Shown here: positions 34,987 to 43,998 of the stretch, one piece after another
How positions within the stretch are numbered: the first letter of the stretch is position 1
Layout of the letters: every line of letters begins with the position of its first letter
From: Granulicella tundricola MP5ACTX9
GTDB lineage: Bacteria; Acidobacteriota; Terriglobia; Terriglobales; Acidobacteriaceae
Assembly (NCBI RefSeq): GCF_000178975.2
Contig: NC_015064.1
Span: forward strand, 2,728,001-2,792,000
Length of the DNA stretch: 64,000 bases
Reading direction: 5' to 3'
The notes under the pieces: model-generated
The model's database searches: none
Seen by the model: only the letters and a program-made list of their open reading frames with translations
What the model was told of the DNA's origin: nothing
Made by a program: the position numbers and the translations under genes

Positions 34987-35034
34987 TGGCGGTCCTCACA
35001 CTCCTATCAAGGATTCTCCCAATAACCAGAAATG

Positions 35035-35889
35035 TCAAACCTTGTTATTGCTCTTATTCTTTGAAGCGTAGAGCATATGGGCACCCTTGGCGTGTGGCGT
35101 GGAGGTGCGATTAGGAAAGTAGCGGGCGGAGATTTCAGGCGGGCCGAGGTCTTCAATCTTGGTGAAGCCGAGGGCACGAAGGCGCGGGTGGAGAGCTTCC
35201 GCGCTGGGGAAGTTGATCCATGATTCACCGAGTGCTGCGACGCGTGCGGCGCGGAGGTTGTGGAACTCGCGAAGCTCAGGAGTGAACGTCTCAGGTGGGT
35301 CGCTGTAGTCGAAGACGACGTGTGCCGGGGCTGGGAGTGAGGCGATGAAGCTGAGGGTGGCGTCCATAGCCTCTGGCGTCAGGTATGGGACGACGCCGAG
35401 CCAGGTAAAGAAGGTGGGCTGGGTGGGGTCGAAGCCGGCGGTCTCAAGGCCTTGAGCCAGGGTCTGGGCTTCGAAATCGACCGGGGCGTAGGTCAGGGCG
35501 GCGGGGATGGGGATAGCGGCTTCCGCGAGTCGCTGGCGCTTCCAGGTCTGGGTGGCGGGGTGATCGACCTCAAAGACACGAAGGGTGGGGTACGGGTTGC
35601 GGTAGGCGAAGGTGTCGAGACCTGCGCCCAAGACGACGAGTTGGGTGACGCCTTCCGCGACGGCGGCGGCGAGGGCGTCTTCCGCGAAGCGGGTGCGGGC
35701 GGCGATGAAGAGACGCATGCGGGCGCGGGACGGGGTGGCTTCGGCCTCCTGCGCGATAACCTCAGGCGATTGGCCAAGGATGCGGATAGCCAGCGGGTCT
35801 GGGAATAGACTTCCCTTCTCCAACAGTTGATGTGCGGCGCGATGGGCGGCGGCGGCGAAGGCGGTTCGGCTTGGTTGACCGGTCTGCAT
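35035..35889 (-). CDS. SAM-dependent methyltransferase, TIGR00027 type
   Basis: A 284-residue methyltransferase of the leucine-carboxyl/O-methyltransferase-like family (TIGR00027). The SAM-binding motif VVLGAGLDTFAYR, the acidic FEVDHPATQ and the later FFTWLGVVPYLTPEAM are typical. The natural substrate is unknown. It starts 7 bases after the nadK end, so the two are co-transcribed. Confidence 0.85.
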   Translation of the reverse strand: MQTGQPSRTAFAAAAHRAAHQLLEKGSLFPDPLAIRILGQSPEVIAQEAEATPSRARMRLFIAARTRFAEDALAAAVAEGVTQLVVLGAGLDTFAYRNPYPTLRVFEVDHPATQTWKRQRLAEAAIPIPAALTYAPVDFEAQTLAQGLETAGFDPTQPTFFTWLGVVPYLTPEAMDATLSFIASLPAPAHVVFDYSDPPETFTPELREFHNLRAARVAALGESWINFPSAEALHPRLRALGFTKIEDLGPPEISARYFPNRTSTPHAKGAHMLYASKNKSNNKV

Positions 35890-35896
35890 CGCGCGG

Positions 35897-36751
35897 CTAG
35901 CGGACGCCCCATTTGAGCTTGCTGCGGAGGACGTTGAAGAGGCCGTTGGGGTGCAGGCGGAGGAGGCGGACGCTCGAGAGGGAGCGGCAACACTGGACCT
36001 CGTCGCCGATCTCGAGCTCGATGGCCTCCTGGCCGTCTACCGTCAGGTAGATCTGGTTGGGGACGCCTTCAATCTGGATGGTGATGCGGGCTTCGCCGGG
36101 CATGACCATGGGGCGGATGGTCAGGAGGTGCGGGCAGATGGGCGTGACCAGCATGCAGTTGACGCTGGGCATGACGATGGGGCCGTTGGCGGCGAGATTG
36201 TAGGCGGTGGAGCCGGTAGGGGTGGAGACGATGACGCCGTCGGCCCGGAAGGTGGCGACGAGCTGATCGTCGATCTTGACGGTGTAGTCTGCCATGCGAG
36301 CGATGGTGCCCTTGGCGACGACGACGTCGTTGAGCGCGTCCCACTCGCGGCGAACCTTGCCGTCGCGGAGCAGGCGGGCGTTCATCATGACGCGGAGGTC
36401 GATATCGGCGTAGCCGTTACACCAGAGCTCGAGGGTCTGGTAGAGGTCGGAGAGGGGGATCTCGGTCAGGAAGCCGAGGGAGCCGAGATTGACGGAGAGG
36501 ATGGGAGTCTGGGTCCGGGCGAAGGCGCGGGCGGCGGAGAGGAGTGTGCCGTCGCCGCCGAGGACGATGACGAGGGAGGGATCGTCCTGGGGGAGGAGGG
36601 TGCGGTCCTTGCCGGGGAGGTTGAGATAGGCGGCGCTGTCGGTATCGAGGAGCGCCTCGTAGTCGTGCTGATTGAGCCAGGCGATCAGTTCAGGCAGAAG
36701 GGTGGCGACCTCTGGCTTCTGCGGTTTGGAGATGATGGCGGCTTTGAACAT
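35897..36751 (-). CDS. nadK: NAD kinase
   Basis: A 284-residue NAD kinase that makes NADP, the usual family length. The GGDGT motif in VIVLGGDGTLLSAAR and the conserved SVNLGSLGFLTEI and STPTGSTAYNLAANGPI segments identify it. It follows tlyA by about 50 bases and precedes the methyltransferase on the same strand. Confidence 0.95.
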   Translation of the reverse strand: MFKAAIISKPQKPEVATLLPELIAWLNQHDYEALLDTDSAAYLNLPGKDRTLLPQDDPSLVIVLGGDGTLLSAARAFARTQTPILSVNLGSLGFLTEIPLSDLYQTLELWCNGYADIDLRVMMNARLLRDGKVRREWDALNDVVVAKGTIARMADYTVKIDDQLVATFRADGVIVSTPTGSTAYNLAANGPIVMPSVNCMLVTPICPHLLTIRPMVMPGEARITIQIEGVPNQIYLTVDGQEAIELEIGDEVQCCRSLSSVRLLRLHPNGLFNVLRSKLKWGVR

Positions 36752-36800
36752 TGAAGGTTAGTGTAACGGCTATATGGGAAAAGTTCTCAGTTCCCCGTTG

Positions 36801-37580
36801 TCAGTTCTCGGTTCTAAATGTGGCGCGGAGGAGGTATTCGTGGTTGCCTTCCATGCCCTTAATGGGGGAGTCGATAACTTCCAGGTTAGTGGCTTTGAGC
36901 TCGCGGGCGGCGGTCAGGACGCGGTCGATGGCGAACTGGCGGGCGGCGGGTTCGCGGACGATGCCGCCTTTGCCTACGTTCTCGCGACCGGCTTCAAACT
37001 GTGGCTTGATGAGGAGAACAACGGTTCCCTGCCAGGGGTTCGATTCGGTCGAAAGGGCTCCGATGACGGCGGGCAGGACCAGCGTGGCGGAGATGAAGGA
37101 GACGTCCATGGCGAAGAAGGTGATGGGGCTGAGGTTGGCGGCGGCCTGCTGGTCGGCGAGCTCTGCCGGTTTCAGCAGGCGGGCGTTGCAGCGCTCGCGC
37201 AGGCTGACGCGGGGGTCTGAGCGAAGCTTCTGGGCGATCTGGCCGTAACCCGTATCGACTGCTAAAACAGAAACCGCCCCGCGCTGGAGCATGCAGTCCG
37301 TAAAGCCGCCCGTGGAGGCTCCAACGTCCATGCAGGCCAGGCCGGTGACGTCGATCTGCCAGTAATCCAGGGCGCGTTCCAGCTTGAGGCCGCCGCGGGA
37401 GACGAACTTCAGGTCGTCGCCGAGCATGCGAAGGATGGAGGCATCGTCGACGGGGGTGCCCGGTTTGTCGATGCGCTGGTCCTGGACGAGGACGCGGCCG
37501 GCGAGGATGAGGGCCTGGGCACGCTCGCGGGAGGCTGCGTGGCCGCGATCTACTATGAGTTTGTCGAGACGGATCTTCAT
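36801..37580 (-). CDS. tlyA: TlyA-family rRNA 2'-O-methyltransferase / haemolysin-like
   Basis: A 259-residue protein with an N-terminal S4 RNA-binding domain (residues 1-60) and an FtsJ-like methyltransferase domain with DVGASTGGFTDCMLQRGA. Homologues methylate 16S and 23S rRNA at C1409/C1920 positions and determine capreomycin sensitivity. The gene's end overlaps a 21-base-period repeat near 36782-36810, so the last codons may be influenced by it. It heads the tlyA-nadK-methyltransferase run. Confidence 0.92.
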   Translation of the reverse strand: MKIRLDKLIVDRGHAASRERAQALILAGRVLVQDQRIDKPGTPVDDASILRMLGDDLKFVSRGGLKLERALDYWQIDVTGLACMDVGASTGGFTDCMLQRGAVSVLAVDTGYGQIAQKLRSDPRVSLRERCNARLLKPAELADQQAAANLSPITFFAMDVSFISATLVLPAVIGALSTESNPWQGTVVLLIKPQFEAGRENVGKGGIVREPAARQFAIDRVLTAARELKATNLEVIDSPIKGMEGNHEYLLRATFRTEN

Positions 37581-37837
37581 ACTGGAAAAAAATTTGCCTT
37601 CCGCGGCGGGAGCCGTGTGACTTCAGTGTAAGCTCACGCGAAGGAAGGCCGGTGACGGCAGGCTTCTGGAATCAACGGGATTTCGCAAGGGAGCCCAAAG
37701 TCCGGTAGAGTTCTCTAGTGCTTCTGGGTGCATCAGAGTACTAAAGTGTTACCGGCCGGCGACGGCTAAAGACCACAAACGGCAATCTGCTTTACTGATG
37801 GGTGCGTTCTATGTACAGAGACACGGGAGTAACGAAT

Positions 37838-38377
37838 ATGCCACCGCCATCCCTTCTGGATGACGCTGCCCTGTTGAGTCAGGTGCAGCGCGGGGATGAA
37901 GCGGCGATGGCCTCGTTATTCGATCGGTACTCGAAGGTTGTTTACTCGGTTGCGCTGCGCGTTCTGCGTGATCCTGCGGCGGCTGAAGATGTGTTGCAGG
38001 AGATTTTCATGCAGATCTGGCGAACACCGGACGGATTCATCGCAACACGCGGCAGCCTTGGAGGCTGGCTGGCGGTGGTGAGCCGGAACCGGTCGATCGA
38101 TGCGCTGAGACGCAAGCGGCCAAGCGAGCAGGTGGACGACCTGGGGCTGGCATCGTCTTACGATCTGGCCGACGAGGCTGAGCGGAATTCGCTGATCGAA
38201 AAGGCGCGCGGCGTGATTCATCTGCTGCCGCCAGAGCAGCGGAAGACGATTGAGATGGCATTTTTTGATGGACTGACACACTCTGAGATCGCCGAAATGA
38301 CCGGAGATCCGCTGGGCACGGTAAAAACAAGGATTCGCAGTGCGCTGCAGACCCTTAGGAAGGCGTTCCAATCATGA
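37838..38377 (+). CDS. ECF-type RNA polymerase sigma factor
   Basis: A 179-residue sigma-70-family group 4 factor. Region 2 has RYSKVVYSVALRVLRDPAAAEDVLQEIFMQIWR, and region 4 has LPPEQRKTIEMAFFDGLTHSEIAEMTGDPLGTVKTRI. The ATG at 37838 is preferred because GGGAG lies 9 bases upstream. Its stop overlaps the start of the next gene by 4 bases. Group resembles SigK-like factors that respond through a membrane anti-sigma factor. Confidence 0.93.
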   Translation: MPPPSLLDDAALLSQVQRGDEAAMASLFDRYSKVVYSVALRVLRDPAAAEDVLQEIFMQIWRTPDGFIATRGSLGGWLAVVSRNRSIDALRRKRPSEQVDDLGLASSYDLADEAERNSLIEKARGVIHLLPPEQRKTIEMAFFDGLTHSEIAEMTGDPLGTVKTRIRSALQTLRKAFQS

Positions 38378-39234
38378 TTCCAGTGAAACAGATCGATCCG
38401 GACGACCTCCCGCTCTATGCGATGAAGCTGCTCCCGCCGGAGGAGATGGCGGAGCTCACCGAAAACCTGCAGTACAGCATCGAGGCACGAAAGGTGCTCG
38501 CCGAGATCTACGGCGAACTGAGCCTGCTCGCGCAGACCGCAGAGCGCGAAGAGCCCAAGCCTGAGGCTCGGATGCGCTTTATGAACCAGGTGGCGCGCGA
38601 GAAGAAGGTCATCCCGATCGACATTGCGGCGATCGAGGCGGCGGCGCGTGCCAAGGTACAGCCGGAGATCGTTACGGTGACGGTTGAGGTCGAGGTTCCG
38701 GCGAAGAAGACGCTTGCGGGCAAGGTTCTGCCGTGGGTCGGCTGGGCTGCCGCTGCGATGATCGCGGTTGAAGCTGGCCACGAGTTCCAGATTCGACAGG
38801 GCGCGGAGCAGTCGGTTGCGGCGTATCGGTCGGATCTGGCTGCGACGAAGGAGTCGGCTTCCCTCTCAAACGCTGCATTGGAGACGATGAAAGACCCTGC
38901 AGCGCAGCATGTGATGCTGGTCTCAGCGGAGACCAAGCCGGCTCCGCAGGGGCGGGTCAGCTACGCGGCGGATAAGGGCTCGCTGGTATTTCTGGCGAGC
39001 AACATGGGGCCGGTCGACGAGGGCAAGGCGTATGAGCTCTGGCTGATTCCGGCCAATGGGCAGGCTCCGGTGCCGGCGGGAACCTTCCGTCCGGATCAAC
39101 GTGGGAACGGCAGCGTCATCATGCCCACCATGCCGAAGGGGTTGGTGGCCAAGGCGTTCGGCGTGACGATCGAGAACGAAGCTGGTTCGCTGGTGCCTAC
39201 GTCGCCGATCCTGATGAAGGGCGCTGCGGGCTAG
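38374..39234 (+). CDS. Membrane anti-sigma factor (RskA-like)
   Basis: A 286-residue protein with an N-terminal cytoplasmic sigma-binding part, a single membrane helix at about residues 107-125 (VLPWVGWAAAAMIAVEA) and an outside RskA-type domain (GSLVFLASNMGPVDEGKAYELWLIPANGQAPVPAGTF). It overlaps the sigma gene by 4 bases, which gives coupled synthesis and a stable ratio. RskA is normally cut to release its sigma factor in response to envelope stress; the signal is unknown here. Confidence 0.88.
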   Translation: MIPVKQIDPDDLPLYAMKLLPPEEMAELTENLQYSIEARKVLAEIYGELSLLAQTAEREEPKPEARMRFMNQVAREKKVIPIDIAAIEAAARAKVQPEIVTVTVEVEVPAKKTLAGKVLPWVGWAAAAMIAVEAGHEFQIRQGAEQSVAAYRSDLAATKESASLSNAALETMKDPAAQHVMLVSAETKPAPQGRVSYAADKGSLVFLASNMGPVDEGKAYELWLIPANGQAPVPAGTFRPDQRGNGSVIMPTMPKGLVAKAFGVTIENEAGSLVPTSPILMKGAAG

Positions 39235-39254
39235 AACGATTTGATCGCAATATC

Positions 39255-39284
39255 AAAGAGCCATCCCAAGCGGGATGGCTCTTT
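39255..39284. terminator. Bidirectional terminator
   Basis: AAAGAGCCATCCC (39255-39267) pairs perfectly over 13 bp with GGGATGGCTCTTT (39272-39284) around AAGC. It lies between convergent genes, 21 bases after each stop, and has short A and T flanks on both sides. Confidence 0.9.
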
Positions 39285-39305
39285 GGTTTGGTGAGGTTGG
39301 GCGGG

Positions 39306-40688
39306 CTACGGCAGGTTGGTGCGGACGTAGACGCCATTGCCCTGCAGGGTGATGTGGGTCTGAACCTGGTCGGTATCGGTGCGGATGACGGTCAGGTCCG
39401 TGGAGTCGGGCGAGGTGATGTAGACCTTGCCCGTGGGATTTCCGGCAGTTACAGCGATGGTTCCCGGGTGGCCGTGGACGAAGGCATCGCCCTGGACCGT
39501 GGTGTTGGCTGCGGGGATGGTCGCGACGACGGTGTCGGTCTGAAGATTGATGATGCTGACCGAACCAGCGATGCCAGCGGCTGCGTTACCGGCATTGGCG
39601 ACGAAGGCCTGGCTGCCGTCCGCGAGGACTGCAATCTGAACCGGGTTGACGCCGACAGGGATATTGGCGAGAACCTGACCAAAGCCAACGGCATCGACCG
39701 GGTTGTTGACGTCGCAGTTGGGGTTGGTGGTGACGGTGTTCGCAGAGCAGAGCGGGATGTTGATGACGGTGACGCTGCCCGGCGTGGTTGCCGTGCCGCC
39801 GCCTGCATTGGCAACGAGCAGCTCCGAGCGGGTGTTGTCAAAGTCCGCCCACAGCGGTGCGGTTCCCACGGCAATCGTATTGGTTGCGGTGCCGGCCGTG
39901 CCGGTGAAGGTGTCCGGCGCGTTGGTCTGAGAGTTGATGACCGTGACGGTGTTGCTGCCCTTATTGAGGATGAAGGCGCGGCGAGCATCGGACGTCATCA
40001 CGCCGTAGACCGGCGTGGTGCCGACGTTGATGGTGTTGGAGATGGTATTGGTAGTGGTCTCGATCGCCTTGACCGCGCCGGCGGTGCCTGTTGCGCCCTG
40101 AGTGATGGCGTAGACGCGCGGCGCGCCGGAGATGCCGACGGTATAGACCGTGCCGGGACCGGTGACAAGCTCCTGCTTCAAGGCGGAGGGAGAACCGGTG
40201 AGCTGGCCAATGGCGTTGCGTCCGGCTTCCGCGATGTAGAGATTCGTCCCCTGCGGCAGAATGGCCACAGGTGCCGCGCCGACAGGCAGCGTGCTCTGCA
40301 GCACGTTGCTGGTGAGCAGGCTGGTAGAGACCGCAAAGGAGTTGAAGGTGCCGTCGCCGTTGAGGACGTAGCCTTCACTGCCGGTGGGATCGACGATCAG
40401 ATACTGCGGATTCGCGCCGAGGTTGGCGGTGATCAGCGTGGTATCGCCCGAAAAGTCGACGATGGTGACCAGACCGGGCGAGGTGGTTCCATTGCTGGAG
40501 ACCGCGACGGCGTACTTTCCGGGCTGCGAGGCCGGGCCGACGGGATTGACGGAGCTGACGACCGGACGATACTGGTTGCCGCAGCCGGCCAGTGAAACGG
40601 CGGCGAGTGCGAGTGCGAACCGTGCGAAGGGACGTGCGATGCGTCGAGACGAAGACCTTACTGCTGCGTGCTGATGAACTGAGTGCAA
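39306..40688 (-). CDS. YncE-like beta-propeller lipoprotein
   Basis: A 460-residue lipoprotein with a lipobox SLAGC at residue 36 after a hydrophobic signal core. The rest is a series of about 45-residue beta-propeller blades, each with a PVGAAPVAI or VNVGTTPVYGV motif (YncE/40-residue type). The start at 40688 is a TTG with GGAG 5 bases upstream; an upstream GTG at 40745 gives an unlikely 55-residue leader. Its role is probably binding or recognition in the periplasm or outer membrane; no partner is adjacent. Confidence 0.78.
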   Translation of the reverse strand: MHSVHQHAAVRSSSRRIARPFARFALALAAVSLAGCGNQYRPVVSSVNPVGPASQPGKYAVAVSSNGTTSPGLVTIVDFSGDTTLITANLGANPQYLIVDPTGSEGYVLNGDGTFNSFAVSTSLLTSNVLQSTLPVGAAPVAILPQGTNLYIAEAGRNAIGQLTGSPSALKQELVTGPGTVYTVGISGAPRVYAITQGATGTAGAVKAIETTTNTISNTINVGTTPVYGVMTSDARRAFILNKGSNTVTVINSQTNAPDTFTGTAGTATNTIAVGTAPLWADFDNTRSELLVANAGGGTATTPGSVTVINIPLCSANTVTTNPNCDVNNPVDAVGFGQVLANIPVGVNPVQIAVLADGSQAFVANAGNAAAGIAGSVSIINLQTDTVVATIPAANTTVQGDAFVHGHPGTIAVTAGNPTGKVYITSPDSTDLTVIRTDTDQVQTHITLQGNGVYVRTNLP

Positions 40689-40763
40689 ACCTGCTCCCAC
40701 TGCCGTACGAATATGAACTAGATTCAAGGCTCGATTGTAAATCACGAGGATGATGACGGGGTT

Positions 40764-41615
40764 ATGGAGATGGAGAACGTCTGGCGAAAGAACATTTCGG
40801 AGGCTCGGGACCGGATACAGTCACGGATTCTGGTGTGCGTGGTTTCGCCGCTGCTGGTTCTGCTTTGTTTGCATGGTTTGACGTTTGGACCCGCCGGAGG
40901 TCGCGCGGGAATCTTCAATTCCCTGCTGGCGCTGGGAATCAGCGTGGCCTTTGCGCTGCTGGCGTGGAAGTTGGGCTCGGCGACGCCGGGCGCGGCGGCG
41001 TCCGGTGGAGCGATCTGCCTGCTGCTGGTCCAGGTGGGGGGAGGCTTGGTTGTGCGATCCGGGCTGCTGCCGTTGGTGGCGCTGTTCATCCTGACCTTTG
41101 CGTCGACGCGGGCCGGACGGAGGAAAAAGACGAAGAGCGGACTTGCGGAGAGTCGAAAAGGCAGAAACGCGGCCCAGGTCATGGCGAACCTGGGGGCAGC
41201 GGGTCTGGTGGCCGGTGCGGGTGCGGGTCATCCGTGGGTCTTTGTGGTTCTGCTGGCGGCGCTGGTGGAGGCGACGGCGGATACGGTCTCATCAGAGATC
41301 GGGCAGGCGTTTGGGGGCGAACCAGTCTCGCTGGTGAGCCTCCGCAGGGTCGCGGTGGGGACAGACGGCGGCGTGACGCTGCTGGGAACGATGGCCGGCA
41401 TCCTGGGCGGTGCGCTGGTGGCCCTGGTCGGGTATGGAGCCATGGGAATTGGACTGAAGGGGTTTGCGGTTGCACTGGGATGCGGCGCGGCGGGATTGTT
41501 CTTCGACAGCATCCTGGGTGCGACCGTGGAGCGCTGGGGATGGCTCGGGAACGATCTGGTGAACTTTACCTCAACACTCTTTGCAGCCGGGCTGGCGTTC
41601 GCGCTGCTGGTCTAG
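40764..41615 (+). CDS. DUF92 family membrane protein
   Basis: A 283-residue integral membrane protein. It has about seven hydrophobic helices and the DUF92 signatures TADTVSSEIGQAFGGEP, RRVAVGTDGGVTLLGT and FFDSILGATVE. The plant homologue VTE6 is a phytyl-phosphate kinase. The bacterial substrate is unknown, though an isoprenoid or polyprenyl phosphate is plausible. It is divergent from the propeller gene and overlaps the convergent YdcF-like gene by 4 bases. Confidence 0.85.
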   Translation: MEMENVWRKNISEARDRIQSRILVCVVSPLLVLLCLHGLTFGPAGGRAGIFNSLLALGISVAFALLAWKLGSATPGAAASGGAICLLLVQVGGGLVVRSGLLPLVALFILTFASTRAGRRKKTKSGLAESRKGRNAAQVMANLGAAGLVAGAGAGHPWVFVVLLAALVEATADTVSSEIGQAFGGEPVSLVSLRRVAVGTDGGVTLLGTMAGILGGALVALVGYGAMGIGLKGFAVALGCGAAGLFFDSILGATVERWGWLGNDLVNFTSTLFAAGLAFALLV

Positions 41616-42268
41616 ACGTCGATGTCCAAACGCATGGCGGTGTAGCTGAGGACCTCGTGGAAGTAGCGCATGAAGAGGTCGTAGGAGTCGATGTGGCCGA
41701 GCGCGGGCCGGGGTGAGGTGTAGACATCCAGCCCCGCGCGACGGCAGAGCTCCTGGATGCGGAAGAGGTGGGTGTTGTCGCTGACCAGCACGATGTGCGA
41801 GAGGTTGTTCTCCTCCGCAATCTGGGCGAGCAGCTCGACCTGCTGCTCGGTATCGACCGAATGGGTCTCCGCGATGATCTTGTCGAAGGGGATGCCGTTG
41901 GCGAGCAGGTAGTCACGCCCGACGCCGCCCTCGGTCTTGCCGGAGTCCTTGTCGCTGCCGCCGCCGAAGGTGATGACGATGGGTGCGATCTGCTTGCGAT
42001 AGAGCGTCACGGCGTGGTCCAGGCGAGCGTGATACACGGGCGACGGGCGTCCGGAGTACTCCGCCGCACCGAAGACGGCAATGGCGTCTGCGGGCTGAGC
42101 CTGATCCTGTGCTGCGACGAGGTTGATCTGGCGCACCACCCAGGAGCTCCAACCCATGGCCGCGAGGACGAGAAAACAGAAGCACCAGAGCAGGAACCTG
42201 CGGAACGGATGGGTCCGCTTCGGCTCAAACTGGCCGGAGTTTCGCCGCAGATTGGAACGCTCGCTCAT
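41612..42268 (-). CDS. YdcF-like protein (DUF218)
   Basis: A 218-residue protein with one N-terminal membrane helix (LLWCFCFLVLAAMGWSSWVV) and a DUF218 domain outside the cytoplasm. The conserved DAIAVFGAAEYSGRPSP, TFGGGSDKD and ESTLNNTHLFR-like region (VSDNTHLFRIQELCRRAG) match the family. ElyC and SanA members act in envelope and peptidoglycan physiology. It converges with the DUF92 gene. Confidence 0.85.
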   Translation of the reverse strand: MSERSNLRRNSGQFEPKRTHPFRRFLLWCFCFLVLAAMGWSSWVVRQINLVAAQDQAQPADAIAVFGAAEYSGRPSPVYHARLDHAVTLYRKQIAPIVITFGGGSDKDSGKTEGGVGRDYLLANGIPFDKIIAETHSVDTEQQVELLAQIAEENNLSHIVLVSDNTHLFRIQELCRRAGLDVYTSPRPALGHIDSYDLFMRYFHEVLSYTAMRLDIDV

Positions 42269-42376
42269 GGCAGTTCAGCTCCAGCAGAAGATGCAAGAAT
42301 ACCCGGGGATGCGGCGCTCCGTCTTGTGCATTTCCTCAGTTTGAGGCGATACGGAGCTTTTCGTTTGAAGCGGTGC

Positions 42377-43021
42377 CTATCGCTGCAGGCAAAGGGCGAT
42401 CTCGTGGGTTGGAATCGCGCCCTCGCGCAGGATCGTCCAGGAGTTGCCGCCGCCGCTGAGATCCACGATGGTAGTCGCAACCGTGCGTGCGGTGGGTCCG
42501 CCATCGACGATCAGGGGGATCTTATCGCCAAGCTGCTCCCGCACGCCGCTGGCGCTGGTGCATTCGGCGTGGCCTTCCAGGTTGGCGGAGGTTGCGGTGA
42601 TAGGCAGGCCGAGCTTCGCGACGACAGCCCGGGCGATGGGCGCCTCCGGCACGCGCAGGGCGACGTTGCCCGTGTTGGCGGTGACGCGCAGCGGCAGCTT
42701 GGAGCCGGCTTTGACGATGATGGTCAGCGGCCCCGGCCAGAAACGTTCGGCAAGACGGTCGAAGGCGGTATCGCACTCCCGCGCGAGGCCGTACGCCTGC
42801 GCCACGTCCGCGATGAGCAGCGAGAGGGGCTTGTGGCGGGCGCGATTTTTGAGGTGGTAGATGCGCTCCACCGCGCGCAGATTGACGGGGTCCACGGCGA
42901 GACCGTAGAAGGTGTCTGTCGGCAGGGCGACGAGCAGTCCGCTTTCGATGCGGCCGGCAATGTAGTCGACGAGTGCCGGTTCCGGCTCGTCCGGGTTGAT
43001 GCGTAAAATCTCGGCCGTCAA
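42377..43021 (-). CDS. tsaC: L-threonylcarbamoyladenylate synthase (Sua5/YrdC family)
   Basis: A 214-residue YrdC-domain protein that makes the TC-AMP precursor of the t6A modification at tRNA position 37. Visible signatures are LVALPTDTFYGLAVDP, KNRARHKPLSLLI, RFWPGPLTI and ITATSAN. It has no Sua5 C-terminal domain. The start is set at a TTG (43021) with AAGGAG 8 bases upstream; a frame from 43087 adds a Pro/Arg-rich piece. It is divergent from the SpoU methyltransferase. Confidence 0.88.
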   Translation of the reverse strand: MTAEILRINPDEPEPALVDYIAGRIESGLLVALPTDTFYGLAVDPVNLRAVERIYHLKNRARHKPLSLLIADVAQAYGLARECDTAFDRLAERFWPGPLTIIVKAGSKLPLRVTANTGNVALRVPEAPIARAVVAKLGLPITATSANLEGHAECTSASGVREQLGDKIPLIVDGGPTARTVATTIVDLSGGGNSWTILREGAIPTHEIALCLQR

Positions 43022-43206
43022 ATCAGGGGCTCCTTGGCGTTGGGGGACCGGGCTTTTGCGGGGTCGGCCGGATGGCCGCTGGAACAAGAAGAGGACCCAC
43101 CCACAACCCGCACCTTAGCATAACCGTTTACAAACTCCGAATGGGGTGGTGCCGGTGTCAAAGGCGGTTCCCGTGCGACGGCCGGTGCGGGCGTAAACTT
43201 GGTGGA

Positions 43207-43998
43207 ATGAGTTTTTCTGGACAAGTCGTCACCAGCCGCACCAATCCGCGCCTCAAGCAGCTTCGCGCCGCCTTCCAGGGCCAGGCGCGGCTGAGCAGCG
43301 GGCTGATCGCCGTTGAGGGCGAGCACATGGTCGAAGAGGCGCTGAAGAGCGGGCAGGCCCTGAAGACCGTCTTCCTCAGCGAACGCATGGAGCTTCCGGC
43401 CTATGTGCCGGCGTCGGTTGAGGTGGTCAGCGTGGCCTCAGACGTGTTTGCCAGCATCGCCGAGACACGTACGCCGCAAGGAATTGCTGCTCTCCTGGTG
43501 CCTCCGGCACACTCGGTGGAGAAGATGCTGGAAGGGCCGGGCGAGGCGCTGATCCTGATCGCCGTGGGACTGCAGGACCCGGGCAATCTGGGCACCTTGA
43601 TCCGTTCCGCCGAGGCGTTCGGCGCGACCGGCGTCCTGACCACGCCAGGCACTGTCAGCCCGTGGAACCAGAAGGCGATGCGCGCCTCCGCTGGCTCCGT
43701 CTTCCGTCTCCCCGTGGCAGTGGCTACTCCTGATGCCATGGAGACCCTGGAGCAGCAGGGCATCAAACTGCTTGCCGCGATGAAGGATGATGCCGTGGCG
43801 ATCGGTGAGGCGGACCTGACGGTCGGGTCGGCGATTTTGATCGGCAACGAAGGCGCGGGGCTGAACGAAGACTGGCTGCGCCTGGCCGATCAGCGGGTGA
43901 CGATTCCCTGCCCCGGCTGGGTGGAGAGCCTGAACGCCGCGGTGGCGGGATCGATCCTGCTCTATGAAGCATCGCGGCAGCGCGGGGCTCGCACTTGA
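43207..43998 (+). CDS. TrmH/SpoU-family RNA 2'-O-methyltransferase
   Basis: A 263-residue SPOUT methyltransferase that makes 2'-O-methylated nucleotides in rRNA or tRNA. It has an N-terminal substrate-binding domain ([22 protein letters not shown]) and the knot region with [29 protein letters not shown] and [21 protein letters not shown]. The exact target (as for RlmB or TrmH) cannot be told. The ATG at 43207 begins the conserved region. Its stop overlaps the rarA start. Confidence 0.93.
   Translation: MSFSGQVVTSRTNPRLKQLRAAFQGQARLSSGLIAVEGEHMVEEALKSGQALKTVFLSERMELPAYVPASVEVVSVASDVFASIAETRTPQGIAALLVPPAHSVEKMLEGPGEALILIAVGLQDPGNLGTLIRSAEAFGATGVLTTPGTVSPWNQKAMRASAGSVFRLPVAVATPDAMETLEQQGIKLLAAMKDDAVAIGEADLTVGSAILIGNEGAGLNEDWLRLADQRVTIPCPGWVESLNAAVAGSILLYEASRQRGART

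Noticed and set aside
39288-40595. 435-codon plus-strand frame opposite the beta-propeller gene
   Set aside because: Gly/Asp/Val-rich composition mirrors the propeller on the other strand; not protein-like.
41768-43006. 412-codon plus-strand frame opposite the YdcF-like gene and tsaC
   Set aside because: Opposite recognised proteins, with alternate-strand composition only.
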